From the NCBI RefSeq assembly GCF_000702885.1, contig NZ_JNKO01000023.1:1-43165 (forward strand): a stretch of DNA of 43,165 bases. Direction: 5' to 3'. The notes beneath the pieces are model-generated. The model was not told the origin of the DNA. It made no database searches and was given only the letters and a program-made list of their open reading frames with translations. Of this stretch, positions 9,486 through 17,629 are shown piece after piece. The stretch's first letter is position 1. Each line of letters opens with the position of its first letter. This stretch comes from Oribacterium sp. P6A1 (GTDB lineage: Bacteria; Bacillota; Clostridia; Lachnospirales; Lachnospiraceae). The position numbers and the translations under genes were made by a program.

Positions 9486-9498
9486 TAGAGGTCGTAAA

Positions 9499-12400
9499 AT
9501 GAACAATGATATTAGAAATATAGGTACGATGAACAGGCTGATCACCTATTTTGTAGAGGTGCTCAATTGGAACATTGACCAGGACGAATTTGAGGATATT
9601 GAGGACATTTCTTATGATTTTGAAGCGGAGGATTTAGGACTAAAGGAAGAGGCATTTGCCAAAATTAAATCCCTTCGTCAGCTTCCACCTTTAGTAGAAG
9701 GGCAGAAATGGGGTATCTTCTCTGTAGAATTTGATAGCAAGAAGTTTGAGATAACTGCCCTAAGAAAGGTTTTGTCTGGACTGATTCCTAAGAAAAGAAA
9801 TTCTGCTGATCACGCAGTATGGGATCAAAAAGATTTGTTATTCATCTGCTTCTGGGGAGAAGATAATAATCGTACCATAGGTATTGCACATTTTGAGGAT
9901 AAGGAAATAGGTCTTCCACAGATTAAGATGATATATTGTGCTCCAGCGATAGAAGATCCAATGCAAATTCAGAAATTTGAACTGAAGCTGAAAAATTTGG
10001 AATGGCCTTTGAACGTATATGATACACAAAAATGGCATGATGATTGGGCAAAGACATTTACAACAGGTTACAGACAGACCATTCATGACGCTTCGACTCT
10101 TACAATCCAGTTGGCAGTAGAAGCAAGAGGTATACGAGATCGAATACTGAAAACCCTAGAAGTTGAGACGGAAAAAGGATATGTTCATCAGCTGTATCAA
10201 AAATTCAAAGAAACGCTGATTCATGATATGACTGAGACTCAATTTGCTGATATGTACGCACAAACAGTTGTATATGGTTTGTTTTCTGCCCGTTGCATGG
10301 ATAAATCTCAAGATAATTTTAGTGCGGCTGAAGCAGTAGAATGCATTCCTAATACAAATCCTTTCTTGAAAAGGCTCATGAAAGAGTGCTTAGGATCACA
10401 GAATAATAATAAGCTGTCTTATGACGAGCTAGAAATCGATAATGTGGTAGATCTACTCCTCCATACAAAAACAGATGCAATTATTCAGGATTTCAATAGG
10501 CAGACTGGTGGAGGCCGTGAAGATCCGGTTATACATTTCTATGAGGAATTTCTAACTGCTTATGACAAAGAACAGAAAGTACAAAGGGGGGTTTATTATA
10601 CTCCACAACCTGTAGTTAATTTTATTGTGCGTGCAGTGGATTCTATCATAAAGACCGAATTTGATCTGAAGGATGGTCTTGCATCGACAGAGATAAAAAA
10701 GATTAAATATATGCGTGATAGCAAGAAACGTATAGATGGTTTTTACCGTACGCAGGTTGAAGATACCAAGGAAGTTCCTGCAATACAGATACTTGATCCG
10801 GCAACAGGAACAGGGACTTTCCTTCGACAGACTATTATACAGATATATGAGGATTTTAAAGATAATAATAAGGGTCTTAGCGATTCGGAAATGAAAATTG
10901 CTTGGAATGAGTATGTTCCGAAACATCTTTTGCCGCGTCTGAATGGTTTTGAGTTGATGATGGCTCCTTATGCAGTTGCTCACATGAAATTGGCCATGGT
11001 GTTGAAAGATACAGGTTACGATTTTGATAGTAGAGAACGTTTGAAAGTTTATCTTACAAATACACTTGAAGAACCTGGACATTCTGAATCGCAGATAACC
11101 TTGTTTGATGATCCATTAGCTACAGAATCTATTGAAGCAAATGCAATAAAGAAAAATAATGGGATTAATATAATTATTGGAAATCCACCATACAATGTTA
11201 GCTCAACAAACAGAAATGAGTGGATTCTAAATCTGATTCAGCCATATAAAGATGGATTAACTGAAAAAAAACTAAATCTCGATGATGATTATATAAAATT
11301 CCTTCGTTTTGCTCAAATTACAGCAGATAAAGCAGATGTGGCTGTTATAGGGTTTATAACAAATAATTCATTTATTGATGGAGTGACTCATAGGCAAATT
11401 AGAAAAAGTTTGTTAAATACATTCTCTGATATATACATTATTGATTTACATGGAAACGTGATGAAACACGAAAAAACTCCTAATGGGGATAGGGATGAGA
11501 ATGTTTTTGATATCACACAGGGAGTAGCAATTTGTTTATTTATAAAAAACAAAAAGAAACATGTAACCCAAGTAAAACATTTTGATTTGATGGGAACCAG
11601 AGATTATAAATATAGTTTTCTTTCATCATCAAAAATAGATAATATTGAGTGGAATGTATTAAGGCCAGATAAAGATAAGGCACTTTTCGTTCCTTTTAAT
11701 ACAGTTAAGCAGAATCAATATATCAATGGAGTAAGAGTAGATAAGCTATTCAAATTATATAATTCAGGGATACAGACAAAGTGTGATTCTTTATCTGTCG
11801 GAATGTCAGTGGATGAAGTTAAAGGTGTGATTGAGAATTTCATCAATAAACCGATAAATGAACTTAGGGAGATCTATCCTGAAAAAAAGGATTCAAGTGG
11901 ATGGAATTTTAATAAAGCTAAAGAAGAGATAAATACTAAAAAATTCTGTTACACACCATATTATTATCGACCATTTGATGTAAGGTATACAGTTTATACT
12001 GGAAAATCAGGAGGCTTCATTGGAAGATCTCGAGAAGTAGTGATGAAGCATGTTGTAGGACATAAAGATAATTTATGTTTATGTATGATGAAACAATTTT
12101 TTCAAGATACAGTATACAATCATGCTTTAATATCAAATTTACCTATAGATGAAAGAACTTTGTATAGTAATCGTGGAGGAACATATATATTTCCTCTATA
12201 TTTATTTGATAATGAAGATAAAAGCTATAATTTTAACAACGATGAAATATCTAGATTTGAAAAATCTTTGGGATTAAAACTAAATGTGAATAAAGATGAT
12301 GGATTTTCCGGAGAACAATTGATTTCATACGTATATGCGACTCTATACTCTAACAAATTTAGAGAGGAATATAATGATTATTTGAAATATGATTTTCCTA

Positions 12401-12777
12401 TTATTCCATTACCTAAAACTGCAGAGTATTTTTTTGAGATGGTTGAATTAGGTGAAAAATTAATTAATATTCATTTGCCAGATAATTTTTATCATGATAA
12501 TTCCCATGATGATATCATTATACAAAATCTAAGCACATTTTCATTTGAGAAGAAAGATTATTGTATTGTTTTAAACAAAAACTATACAATACCTGTTAAA
12601 TGGGATGGAGTATATGAATATGAAATAGGTGGATATAAACCAATTCAAAAGTGGTTAAAGGACAGAAAGAATAAACCTCTAAAATCAAGTGATATTGTGT
12701 GTATAAATAAAATAATAAATACTGTTCAAGAAACTGTTAAAATAATGGAAAGAATAGACAGTATAATCGAACTGTAA
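9499..12777 (+). CDS. Type ISP-like N6-adenine DNA methyltransferase
   Basis: 1,092 residues. The substrate-side motif GVYYTPQPVV lies at 364-373, the SAM-binding motif I DPATGTGTF at 433-441 and catalytic motif IV NPPY at 562-565, which marks an adenine-N6 or cytosine-N4 methylase. The N-terminal 350 residues resemble the region before the methylase core in type ISP enzymes. The C-terminal ~450 residues are presumably target recognition. No helicase motifs are present; that activity is supplied by the preceding gene. From about 11,140 onward the DNA becomes clearly more AT-rich than the first half, suggesting a swapped recognition domain. It likely methylates self DNA and, with the helicase/PLD protein, forms a restriction-modification-like unit. 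Confidence 0.88.
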   Translation: MNNDIRNIGTMNRLITYFVEVLNWNIDQDEFEDIEDISYDFEAEDLGLKEEAFAKIKSLRQLPPLVEGQKWGIFSVEFDSKKFEITALRKVLSGLIPKKRNSADHAVWDQKDLLFICFWGEDNNRTIGIAHFEDKEIGLPQIKMIYCAPAIEDPMQIQKFELKLKNLEWPLNVYDTQKWHDDWAKTFTTGYRQTIHDASTLTIQLAVEARGIRDRILKTLEVETEKGYVHQLYQKFKETLIHDMTETQFADMYAQTVVYGLFSARCMDKSQDNFSAAEAVECIPNTNPFLKRLMKECLGSQNNNKLSYDELEIDNVVDLLLHTKTDAIIQDFNRQTGGGREDPVIHFYEEFLTAYDKEQKVQRGVYYTPQPVVNFIVRAVDSIIKTEFDLKDGLASTEIKKIKYMRDSKKRIDGFYRTQVEDTKEVPAIQILDPATGTGTFLRQTIIQIYEDFKDNNKGLSDSEMKIAWNEYVPKHLLPRLNGFELMMAPYAVAHMKLAMVLKDTGYDFDSRERLKVYLTNTLEEPGHSESQITLFDDPLATESIEANAIKKNNGINIIIGNPPYNVSSTNRNEWILNLIQPYKDGLTEKKLNLDDDYIKFLRFAQITADKADVAVIGFITNNSFIDGVTHRQIRKSLLNTFSDIYIIDLHGNVMKHEKTPNGDRDENVFDITQGVAICLFIKNKKKHVTQVKHFDLMGTRDYKYSFLSSSKIDNIEWNVLRPDKDKALFVPFNTVKQNQYINGVRVDKLFKLYNSGIQTKCDSLSVGMSVDEVKGVIENFINKPINELREIYPEKKDSSGWNFNKAKEEINTKKFCYTPYYYRPFDVRYTVYTGKSGGFIGRSREVVMKHVVGHKDNLCLCMMKQFFQDTVYNHALISNLPIDERTLYSNRGGTYIFPLYLFDNEDKSYNFNNDEISRFEKSLGLKLNVNKDDGFSGEQLISYVYATLYSNKFREEYNDYLKYDFPIIPLPKTAEYFFEMVELGEKLINIHLPDNFYHDNSHDDIIIQNLSTFSFEKKDYCIVLNKNYTIPVKWDGVYEYEIGGYKPIQKWLKDRKNKPLKSSDIVCINKIINTVQETVKIMERIDSIIEL

Positions 12778-12918
12778 ATTATATGTTACTATTGTAACTG
12801 TTTATAAATGTTTACATGCACAATGCTGAGGATGAAAAATCCAGCTATTTCGCTATAGTTTTAATGATTTATAGGCCAATTATATTTAATAATTGGTAAT
12901 CATAATTAAGATGGCAAA

Positions 12919-12958
12919 TTTTAGCCAATTTGTTGTGCTAAAACCTACACCATACAAG
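12919..12958 (+). promoter_or_regulatory. Candidate promoter with overlapping operator
   Basis: TTGTTG (12930-12935) and TACAAG (12953-12958) are separated by 17 bases, a weak sigma-A-like promoter 44 bases before the PC4-like gene. An inverted repeat TTTTAGC/GCTAAAA (12919-12925, 12937-12943) covers the -35 element. A second perfect repeat CCAATTAT/ATAATTGG lies just upstream (12876-12896). The arrangement suggests a repressible internal promoter separating the R-M-like genes from the five genes that follow. Confidence 0.4.
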
Positions 12959-13002
12959 TAAGAATTGTGTGTTTATTAGTTTTTTTTTATAAGGGAGAAG
13001 AT

Positions 13003-13227
13003 ATGGCGGAAATAAAATTTACAATTGTTGAGGAATTAGGTGTACTTGCAGAGAGTTCTAAAGGATGGACAAAAGAATTAAACAAAGTATCATGGAATGA
13101 TGGACCTGCAAAGTATGACCTTCGCGATTGGGATCCAACTCATGAAAAGATGGGAAAGGGTATCACTCTAACTGAAGAGGAAGCAAAAGCACTTTACGAG
13201 ACACTGAAAGGTATTTTTGGGGAATGA
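13003..13227 (+). CDS. PC4/YdbC-like ssDNA-binding protein
   Basis: 74 residues starting MAEIKFTIVEELGVLAESS, with GGGAG upstream of ATG 13003; the ORF extends further upstream only through a poly-T stretch. The motifs GWTKELNKVSWNDGPAKYD and DWDPTHEKMGKGITLTEEE are characteristic of the bacterial YdbC family (PC4/p15-like fold). These bind single-stranded DNA without strong sequence preference. The stop overlaps the next start as ATGA, so the two genes are translationally coupled. In this context it may recognise or protect ssDNA exposed by the helicase or by an invading phage; that role is inference. YdbC genes are usually stand-alone housekeeping genes, so a place at the head of a defence-type operon is unusual. 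Confidence 0.85.
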   Translation: MAEIKFTIVEELGVLAESSKGWTKELNKVSWNDGPAKYDLRDWDPTHEKMGKGITLTEEEAKALYETLKGIFGE

Positions 13228-14831
13228 GTAGATTTGAGGAATTATATAATTCAGATCCATCAGAGGAAGAGATACGATATTTAAGAGAAGAATTTGAATT
13301 TGGCTCTTTTAGTACTTCTTGGGATGATTATTATTGGGGTGTAAAATGTCTTACGGTTTACGATAATGATAATTTTAATCCTGATTTATTAATTGGGATG
13401 TTGAATAGTGCTTTTGAATATGGTCTAACTATTGATTCTGATAAGAGTTGTTTTATTGGAGCTCATAAAATTTTAGCAAGCATATATTTAATATTAAAGG
13501 ATTACGTAAAAACAGTTGATATATTATCTTCAATAATAAATCTGTCTGATGTAGTTCCTGCATGGGTTTATTATGATTATGTTAATGCTCAGAATCATAC
13601 AGCCGCAATAGAAGAAAATCTGAAAGAACCCCATGTATTTCTTGAAAACTTACATCACACAGATAATACTGTTTCTAACTCTGAAAAGCGAAAAACAAAA
13701 ATTTTTAAAGATTTTCTTGTACTCGCAGTTGATTATATATCTACTCATAGGGTTTACCAGATAGAATTGGCACCACTGAAAGCAGCAGCTTCAGATTATG
13801 GATTATTACAAACAAATGAATGGAGTGATTTTGAAAAAGCTGTTCTTTCTGGAATAGTTCCAAGTTCGAATGAAATCGAGGAAGAATTATCGATTGGCAA
13901 AGAGTCGAAATATGATTCTATAAATAGAAGTTATCAAGATTTACTTGATAGATTGAATATGATTCAAGAGGAACTTGATGAAAAAAATGAAGAACTTGAG
14001 GATAAGAATAGATCATTAAGTGAAGCTCTTCAACTGAATACTATTCTTGAAGATAGAATAAAAAAATATAGCGTTGATATTTTAGAATATGAGTCTACCT
14101 TGAAAGATAAAGATACAGAAATCAATGTATTAGGTGATAAATTAACAAATGCTATAGAAGGTTCAAATGAAAAAAAGAGAATTGAAGAGGAACTCGCTGT
14201 TGTTCGGCAACAGCGAGCTATGATGAACGATCAAATTGAAACGATAAAAAATGAATTATCCCTATCAGAAAAAAAGTTAAATGATGTCAATGAAGAATTA
14301 ACGAGAAAAGCTAATGAAAATAAAAAACTAATAGCTGAATTAAGTAATTATAAAAATAAACAAATCACTTTTTCAAGTAGCGTTTCTGCAGATATTCTTG
14401 CAAAATGTAAAGCCTTTGAGTTTATAACTGCTAATAAACTCGCAGATTGGTTGACTAGGAATCTTTCATATTACAATAATTGGTGGCAAAATTTTGTAAT
14501 AAAAAAGATATCGTATGAACAAGCTGAAAGAGCAATATACTATCAAGATTTACATGATTTTGATTTGGCAGCACTAATTCGTATCACTGTAAATAATTGG
14601 GAATTATTACGAAGTGATAATTTCTTGACAAAAACAGATGAAACCATTTCGAGACAAATGTTTAATGTCAGGAACAATCTTTCACATAACAAGGCTAAAC
14701 CCGTTATTAAAGAATCAATTATCAAAGATTTGCAAACATTAAGTGATTTTCTTGGTATGATAAATGCGAAAGCTGAAAGATATCAGGTTATCCTATATAT
14801 AAATGAAATAGCTAAAATGCAGATAGCTTAG
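13224..14831 (+). CDS. Coiled-coil protein with C-terminal Swt1-type HEPN domain
   Basis: 535 residues in three parts. The N-terminal ~210 residues look helical and TPR-like (KILASIYLILKDYVKTVDIL). A long charged coiled coil follows at about 225-375. The C-terminal domain (about 390-530) has an aromatic motif NNWWQNF, DFDLAALIRITVNNWELL and then MFNVRNNLSHNKAK. R483-N-x3-H488 fits the Rx4-6H active-site motif of HEPN ribonucleases, and the surrounding pattern resembles the Swt1-type HEPN family. HEPN proteins often act as toxin-like RNases in phage defence. The coiled coil could hold the RNase inactive or link it to the GHKL ATPase encoded 11 bases downstream. Catalysis is not proven by the motif alone. 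Confidence 0.72.
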   Translation: MSRFEELYNSDPSEEEIRYLREEFEFGSFSTSWDDYYWGVKCLTVYDNDNFNPDLLIGMLNSAFEYGLTIDSDKSCFIGAHKILASIYLILKDYVKTVDILSSIINLSDVVPAWVYYDYVNAQNHTAAIEENLKEPHVFLENLHHTDNTVSNSEKRKTKIFKDFLVLAVDYISTHRVYQIELAPLKAAASDYGLLQTNEWSDFEKAVLSGIVPSSNEIEEELSIGKESKYDSINRSYQDLLDRLNMIQEELDEKNEELEDKNRSLSEALQLNTILEDRIKKYSVDILEYESTLKDKDTEINVLGDKLTNAIEGSNEKKRIEEELAVVRQQRAMMNDQIETIKNELSLSEKKLNDVNEELTRKANENKKLIAELSNYKNKQITFSSSVSADILAKCKAFEFITANKLADWLTRNLSYYNNWWQNFVIKKISYEQAERAIYYQDLHDFDLAALIRITVNNWELLRSDNFLTKTDETISRQMFNVRNNLSHNKAKPVIKESIIKDLQTLSDFLGMINAKAERYQVILYINEIAKMQIA

Positions 14832-14842
14832 AGGTAGTAACT

Positions 14843-16768
14843 ATGGTTAAATGGAATTTTCCATCTCGAAATAATAGTGTTGTAGAAGGATATTCAAACC
14901 CAGGGCATGCACTATTTAAAAAAGATCCATTGCAGGCACTTGCGAGAGAAATATGTCAAAACTCGTTAGATGCAGTGGATGACGAAACTCTACCTGTAAG
15001 AATAGAGTTTAAAAAAGAAACTGTTTTAACTCAAAACTTTCCGGGTGCATCGGATTTGCTAGATATAATATACAGATGTCGAGATTATTGGAAAGATAGT
15101 CACAAAGAAGAATTAGATGCTTTTATTGATCATGCTATAAAAATATTAAAGCTAAATTCTTTATCTGTTTTACGTATTAGTGATTTCAATACTATAGGAT
15201 TGCAAGGTGCTTTTGATGATGCTCCTATTACTCCATGGATAGGATTGGTTAAGAGTATTGGTGTAAACGTAAAAAGTAATGACACTGCTGCTGGAAGTTA
15301 TGGTATCGGTAAAGCAGCTGCGTTTATTAATTCGTATTTTCAAACAGTGTTTTATAGAACAATGGATTTAGAGGGTCGCTGTGCTGCACAGGGGGTTGCT
15401 AATCTTATGGCATTTTCAGATGAAAGCTATGGTGATGATGACCCGGTTCGTAGAGCAACAGGTTTTTTTGGAAATCCTGATAAAAATCAACCTATTGAAA
15501 GAATGGAAGAATTAGATAGGATTTATAAAAGAACTGAAACTGGCACAGATATTTTTATTCCTGGTTTTAAATGGATCACAGAGGGCTCTGTAGTTTGGAC
15601 TGAATTAATGATTGCGGAGATATTAGAAAACTTTCTTATGTCCATTTTTTATGGAAAGCTTTCGGTTCAGATTGAAGATAGAATTATCAATAAAGAAAAA
15701 CTTAGCGCTATTTTAGAGAGAAATAAACTTAGAGCAAAGAATGCATATTGTTTTTATAAGATTTTGTCAGGAAATGATGAAAATGTCTTAGAAGAAAACC
15801 TGAATTTTCATGGATTTGGAAATCTTAAATTACGATTACTATTTGGACCAAATTTGAATAAAAAAATTCTTGTAGTACGTAATTCTGGAATGAAGATTGC
15901 AGAAATTAAGTCTCTCCCTAAAGGAATTTCATTTTCAGGAATTCTTGAACTTCAGGGAGATAACCTTAACAAGTTTTTCCGAAAAATGGAAAATCCTGAA
16001 CATAATAGTTGGGATCCCAAGCGACATGATAATCCCAAATTAGCCAAAGAATATAAAAAGGAACTTGAAACTTGGGTAAGTCAAACTATTTATAAGAAAC
16101 TCGAAGAGGAATCTGGAGAAGAAACGATTGTTGATATTGGTGATTGTTTTAATTCATCCGTGTCTGGTAATAGAGACAATAGTGATAAAGTACAAAAATT
16201 GGTTGATACTACAAAGAATGTAGAGATTTCATTTAAGAATATCAAAAAAAGTTCTTCAAGCCTTAAAACTATTGATAGTGTTAATTCAAATAATAATGTT
16301 TCTTCTGAGTTTCATGGAACTGATAAAGAGACTGGGGATAATGCTAATAATGGAAATTCAAATACTTCCCAAAACCATGATAGATCTAGTGGAAGTAGTA
16401 GTTCTAATGAAAAAAATGCAACTAGAAAAACTTCATCTCGAGGCACAAGTGGAAAAAAACATGAACAAAGCGGTTCAAGTATAATATCAAATTTTAAGAC
16501 AAGAATTATCACCCTTGAAAGCGGTAAGAATAGATTATTTCTTACTATCGATAGAGATTTACCTCATGCTGAAATTGAAGTAGTTACAGTTGGAGAAAAT
16601 GGGCAAACATTGCCTTTACATGTGAAGGGCGTTATGAGTTCAAATGCATCACTAGCTGATGGAAAGATCATTCTTAATAATATAAAGGCAAATCAAAAAA
16701 CAGTTGTTGATTTTGTAGTAAATGGAAAACAAAATTATGCTATGGGGGTAAATATTAATGGTAATTAA
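14843..16768 (+). CDS. GHKL-type (Hsp90/MutL/MORC-like) ATPase
   Basis: 641 residues. The ATP-binding Bergerat fold is shown by the N box REICQNSLDAV (E36, N40), the G1 box SDFNTIGL (D114, G119) and the G2 lid GSYGIGKAA (G151-A159). A transducer-like region follows to about 430, then a low-complexity Ser/Asn/Lys-rich linker (about 440-555), and a small beta-rich C-terminal domain (about 560-641). GHKL ATPases of this layout are known partners of SF2 helicases, nucleases and methylases in R-M-like systems, where ATP-driven dimer closure is thought to act as a clamp or switch. Its end overlaps the next gene by 11 bases. It is not a histidine kinase: no H-box or receiver domain is present. Confidence 0.82.
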   Translation: MVKWNFPSRNNSVVEGYSNPGHALFKKDPLQALAREICQNSLDAVDDETLPVRIEFKKETVLTQNFPGASDLLDIIYRCRDYWKDSHKEELDAFIDHAIKILKLNSLSVLRISDFNTIGLQGAFDDAPITPWIGLVKSIGVNVKSNDTAAGSYGIGKAAAFINSYFQTVFYRTMDLEGRCAAQGVANLMAFSDESYGDDDPVRRATGFFGNPDKNQPIERMEELDRIYKRTETGTDIFIPGFKWITEGSVVWTELMIAEILENFLMSIFYGKLSVQIEDRIINKEKLSAILERNKLRAKNAYCFYKILSGNDENVLEENLNFHGFGNLKLRLLFGPNLNKKILVVRNSGMKIAEIKSLPKGISFSGILELQGDNLNKFFRKMENPEHNSWDPKRHDNPKLAKEYKKELETWVSQTIYKKLEEESGEETIVDIGDCFNSSVSGNRDNSDKVQKLVDTTKNVEISFKNIKKSSSSLKTIDSVNSNNNVSSEFHGTDKETGDNANNGNSNTSQNHDRSSGSSSSNEKNATRKTSSRGTSGKKHEQSGSSIISNFKTRIITLESGKNRLFLTIDRDLPHAEIEVVTVGENGQTLPLHVKGVMSSNASLADGKIILNNIKANQKTVVDFVVNGKQNYAMGVNINGN

Positions 16769-17627
16769 GAATAGGTTATTCCCATATCCTGTTTTATGTG
16801 AAGATTCAGATGATTATATTGAAGGAGAGTTTTACGTTAATACTTCTTTAGTTGAGCAAGGTGTTAATGATATCCTCGTTAAATTCGAAATGAATTTGGA
16901 GAATCCAGGTTTACAAGAATTGATTAGTAAAGGCATGGCAGAGTATGTTATTCATATAGAGTGTTCTGATACTGCGTTTAGGACAGTAATTCGTACGTCT
17001 TCCAATAGCGAGACTTATCGAATTATGAATTCCAGAGTTAATGGTAATATTAATCTTCTTGCCATGATTGTATCTAAAGATACAATCAGTGGGTTTAAAA
17101 ATGATTATTTGAATGACGACTATGATGGAATTAACATTACTATTCCAAAGGCATCAATTCTGGCTTATGAAAATATGGATCCTATACATATTTCGAAAAA
17201 TTATGAAGAACTAGCAGAAAAGGATTCAATATTTAGCATCATTAAAAAAATGCGAATAGACCAAAATGAACATAATAAAATACAGTTTAGATTAGATCAG
17301 GATAGAATAAAAATAACTGTTGATGATGACATATATAATAATTATATAAAGTATCAGAATAATTCTGCAGTGCAGTCAATAATGCGATCATTATTGATTA
17401 TACCTGCACTTACATATATGCTCGAAATTCTTCGAACAGAAGATTATGAGCCATATGAAGATGCGTATTGGTTCATAAAGCTTCAGAACTTTTATAAAAA
17501 TAATGGCCTTAACTTTATAGATGATATTATAAATGGCGAAGATATGATTTCTGATATTGTTCAGGATATGTTAATGCTTCCTATAGGTGACGCAATATTA
17601 AGGATTTCAGAAGTATTGGGAGAATAA
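16758..17627 (+). CDS. Unknown protein encoded between the GHKL ATPase and DUF6339 genes
   Basis: 289 residues, not recognised. The first half is beta-rich (VNDILVKFEMNLENPGL, YVIHIECSDTAFRTVIRTS). The second half is alpha-helical, including a hydrophobic helix SIMRSLLIIPALTYMLEIL, and has no signal peptide or catalytic motif I can name. The ATG lies inside the end of the GHKL gene (11-base overlap), and the next gene starts three bases after its stop, so stoichiometric co-expression is likely. An adaptor between the GHKL ATPase and the DUF6339-like protein is plausible from position only. Confidence 0.7.
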   Translation: MVIKNRLFPYPVLCEDSDDYIEGEFYVNTSLVEQGVNDILVKFEMNLENPGLQELISKGMAEYVIHIECSDTAFRTVIRTSSNSETYRIMNSRVNGNINLLAMIVSKDTISGFKNDYLNDDYDGINITIPKASILAYENMDPIHISKNYEELAEKDSIFSIIKKMRIDQNEHNKIQFRLDQDRIKITVDDDIYNNYIKYQNNSAVQSIMRSLLIIPALTYMLEILRTEDYEPYEDAYWFIKLQNFYKNNGLNFIDDIINGEDMISDIVQDMLMLPIGDAILRISEVLGE

Positions 17628-17629
17628 TC

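Noticed and set aside
10552-11082. 176-codon minus-strand ORF inside the methyltransferase
   Set aside because: It lies opposite the SAM-binding core of the methylase and has no family features.
6390-12777. Assignment of the helicase/methylase pair to DISARM or BREX
   Set aside because: DISARM needs the DUF1998 protein and a separate PLD gene, and BREX needs PglZ/BrxC; none is present. PLD is fused to the helicase here.
9499-12777. Classical type I HsdM
   Set aside because: The gene is twice HsdM length, with ISP-like N- and C-terminal regions, and no HsdS or HsdR gene is present.
14843-16768. Histidine kinase reading of the GHKL gene
   Set aside because: No H-box, sensor, membrane segment or receiver partner; the N, G1 and G2 boxes fit the MutL/MORC/Hsp90 class better.
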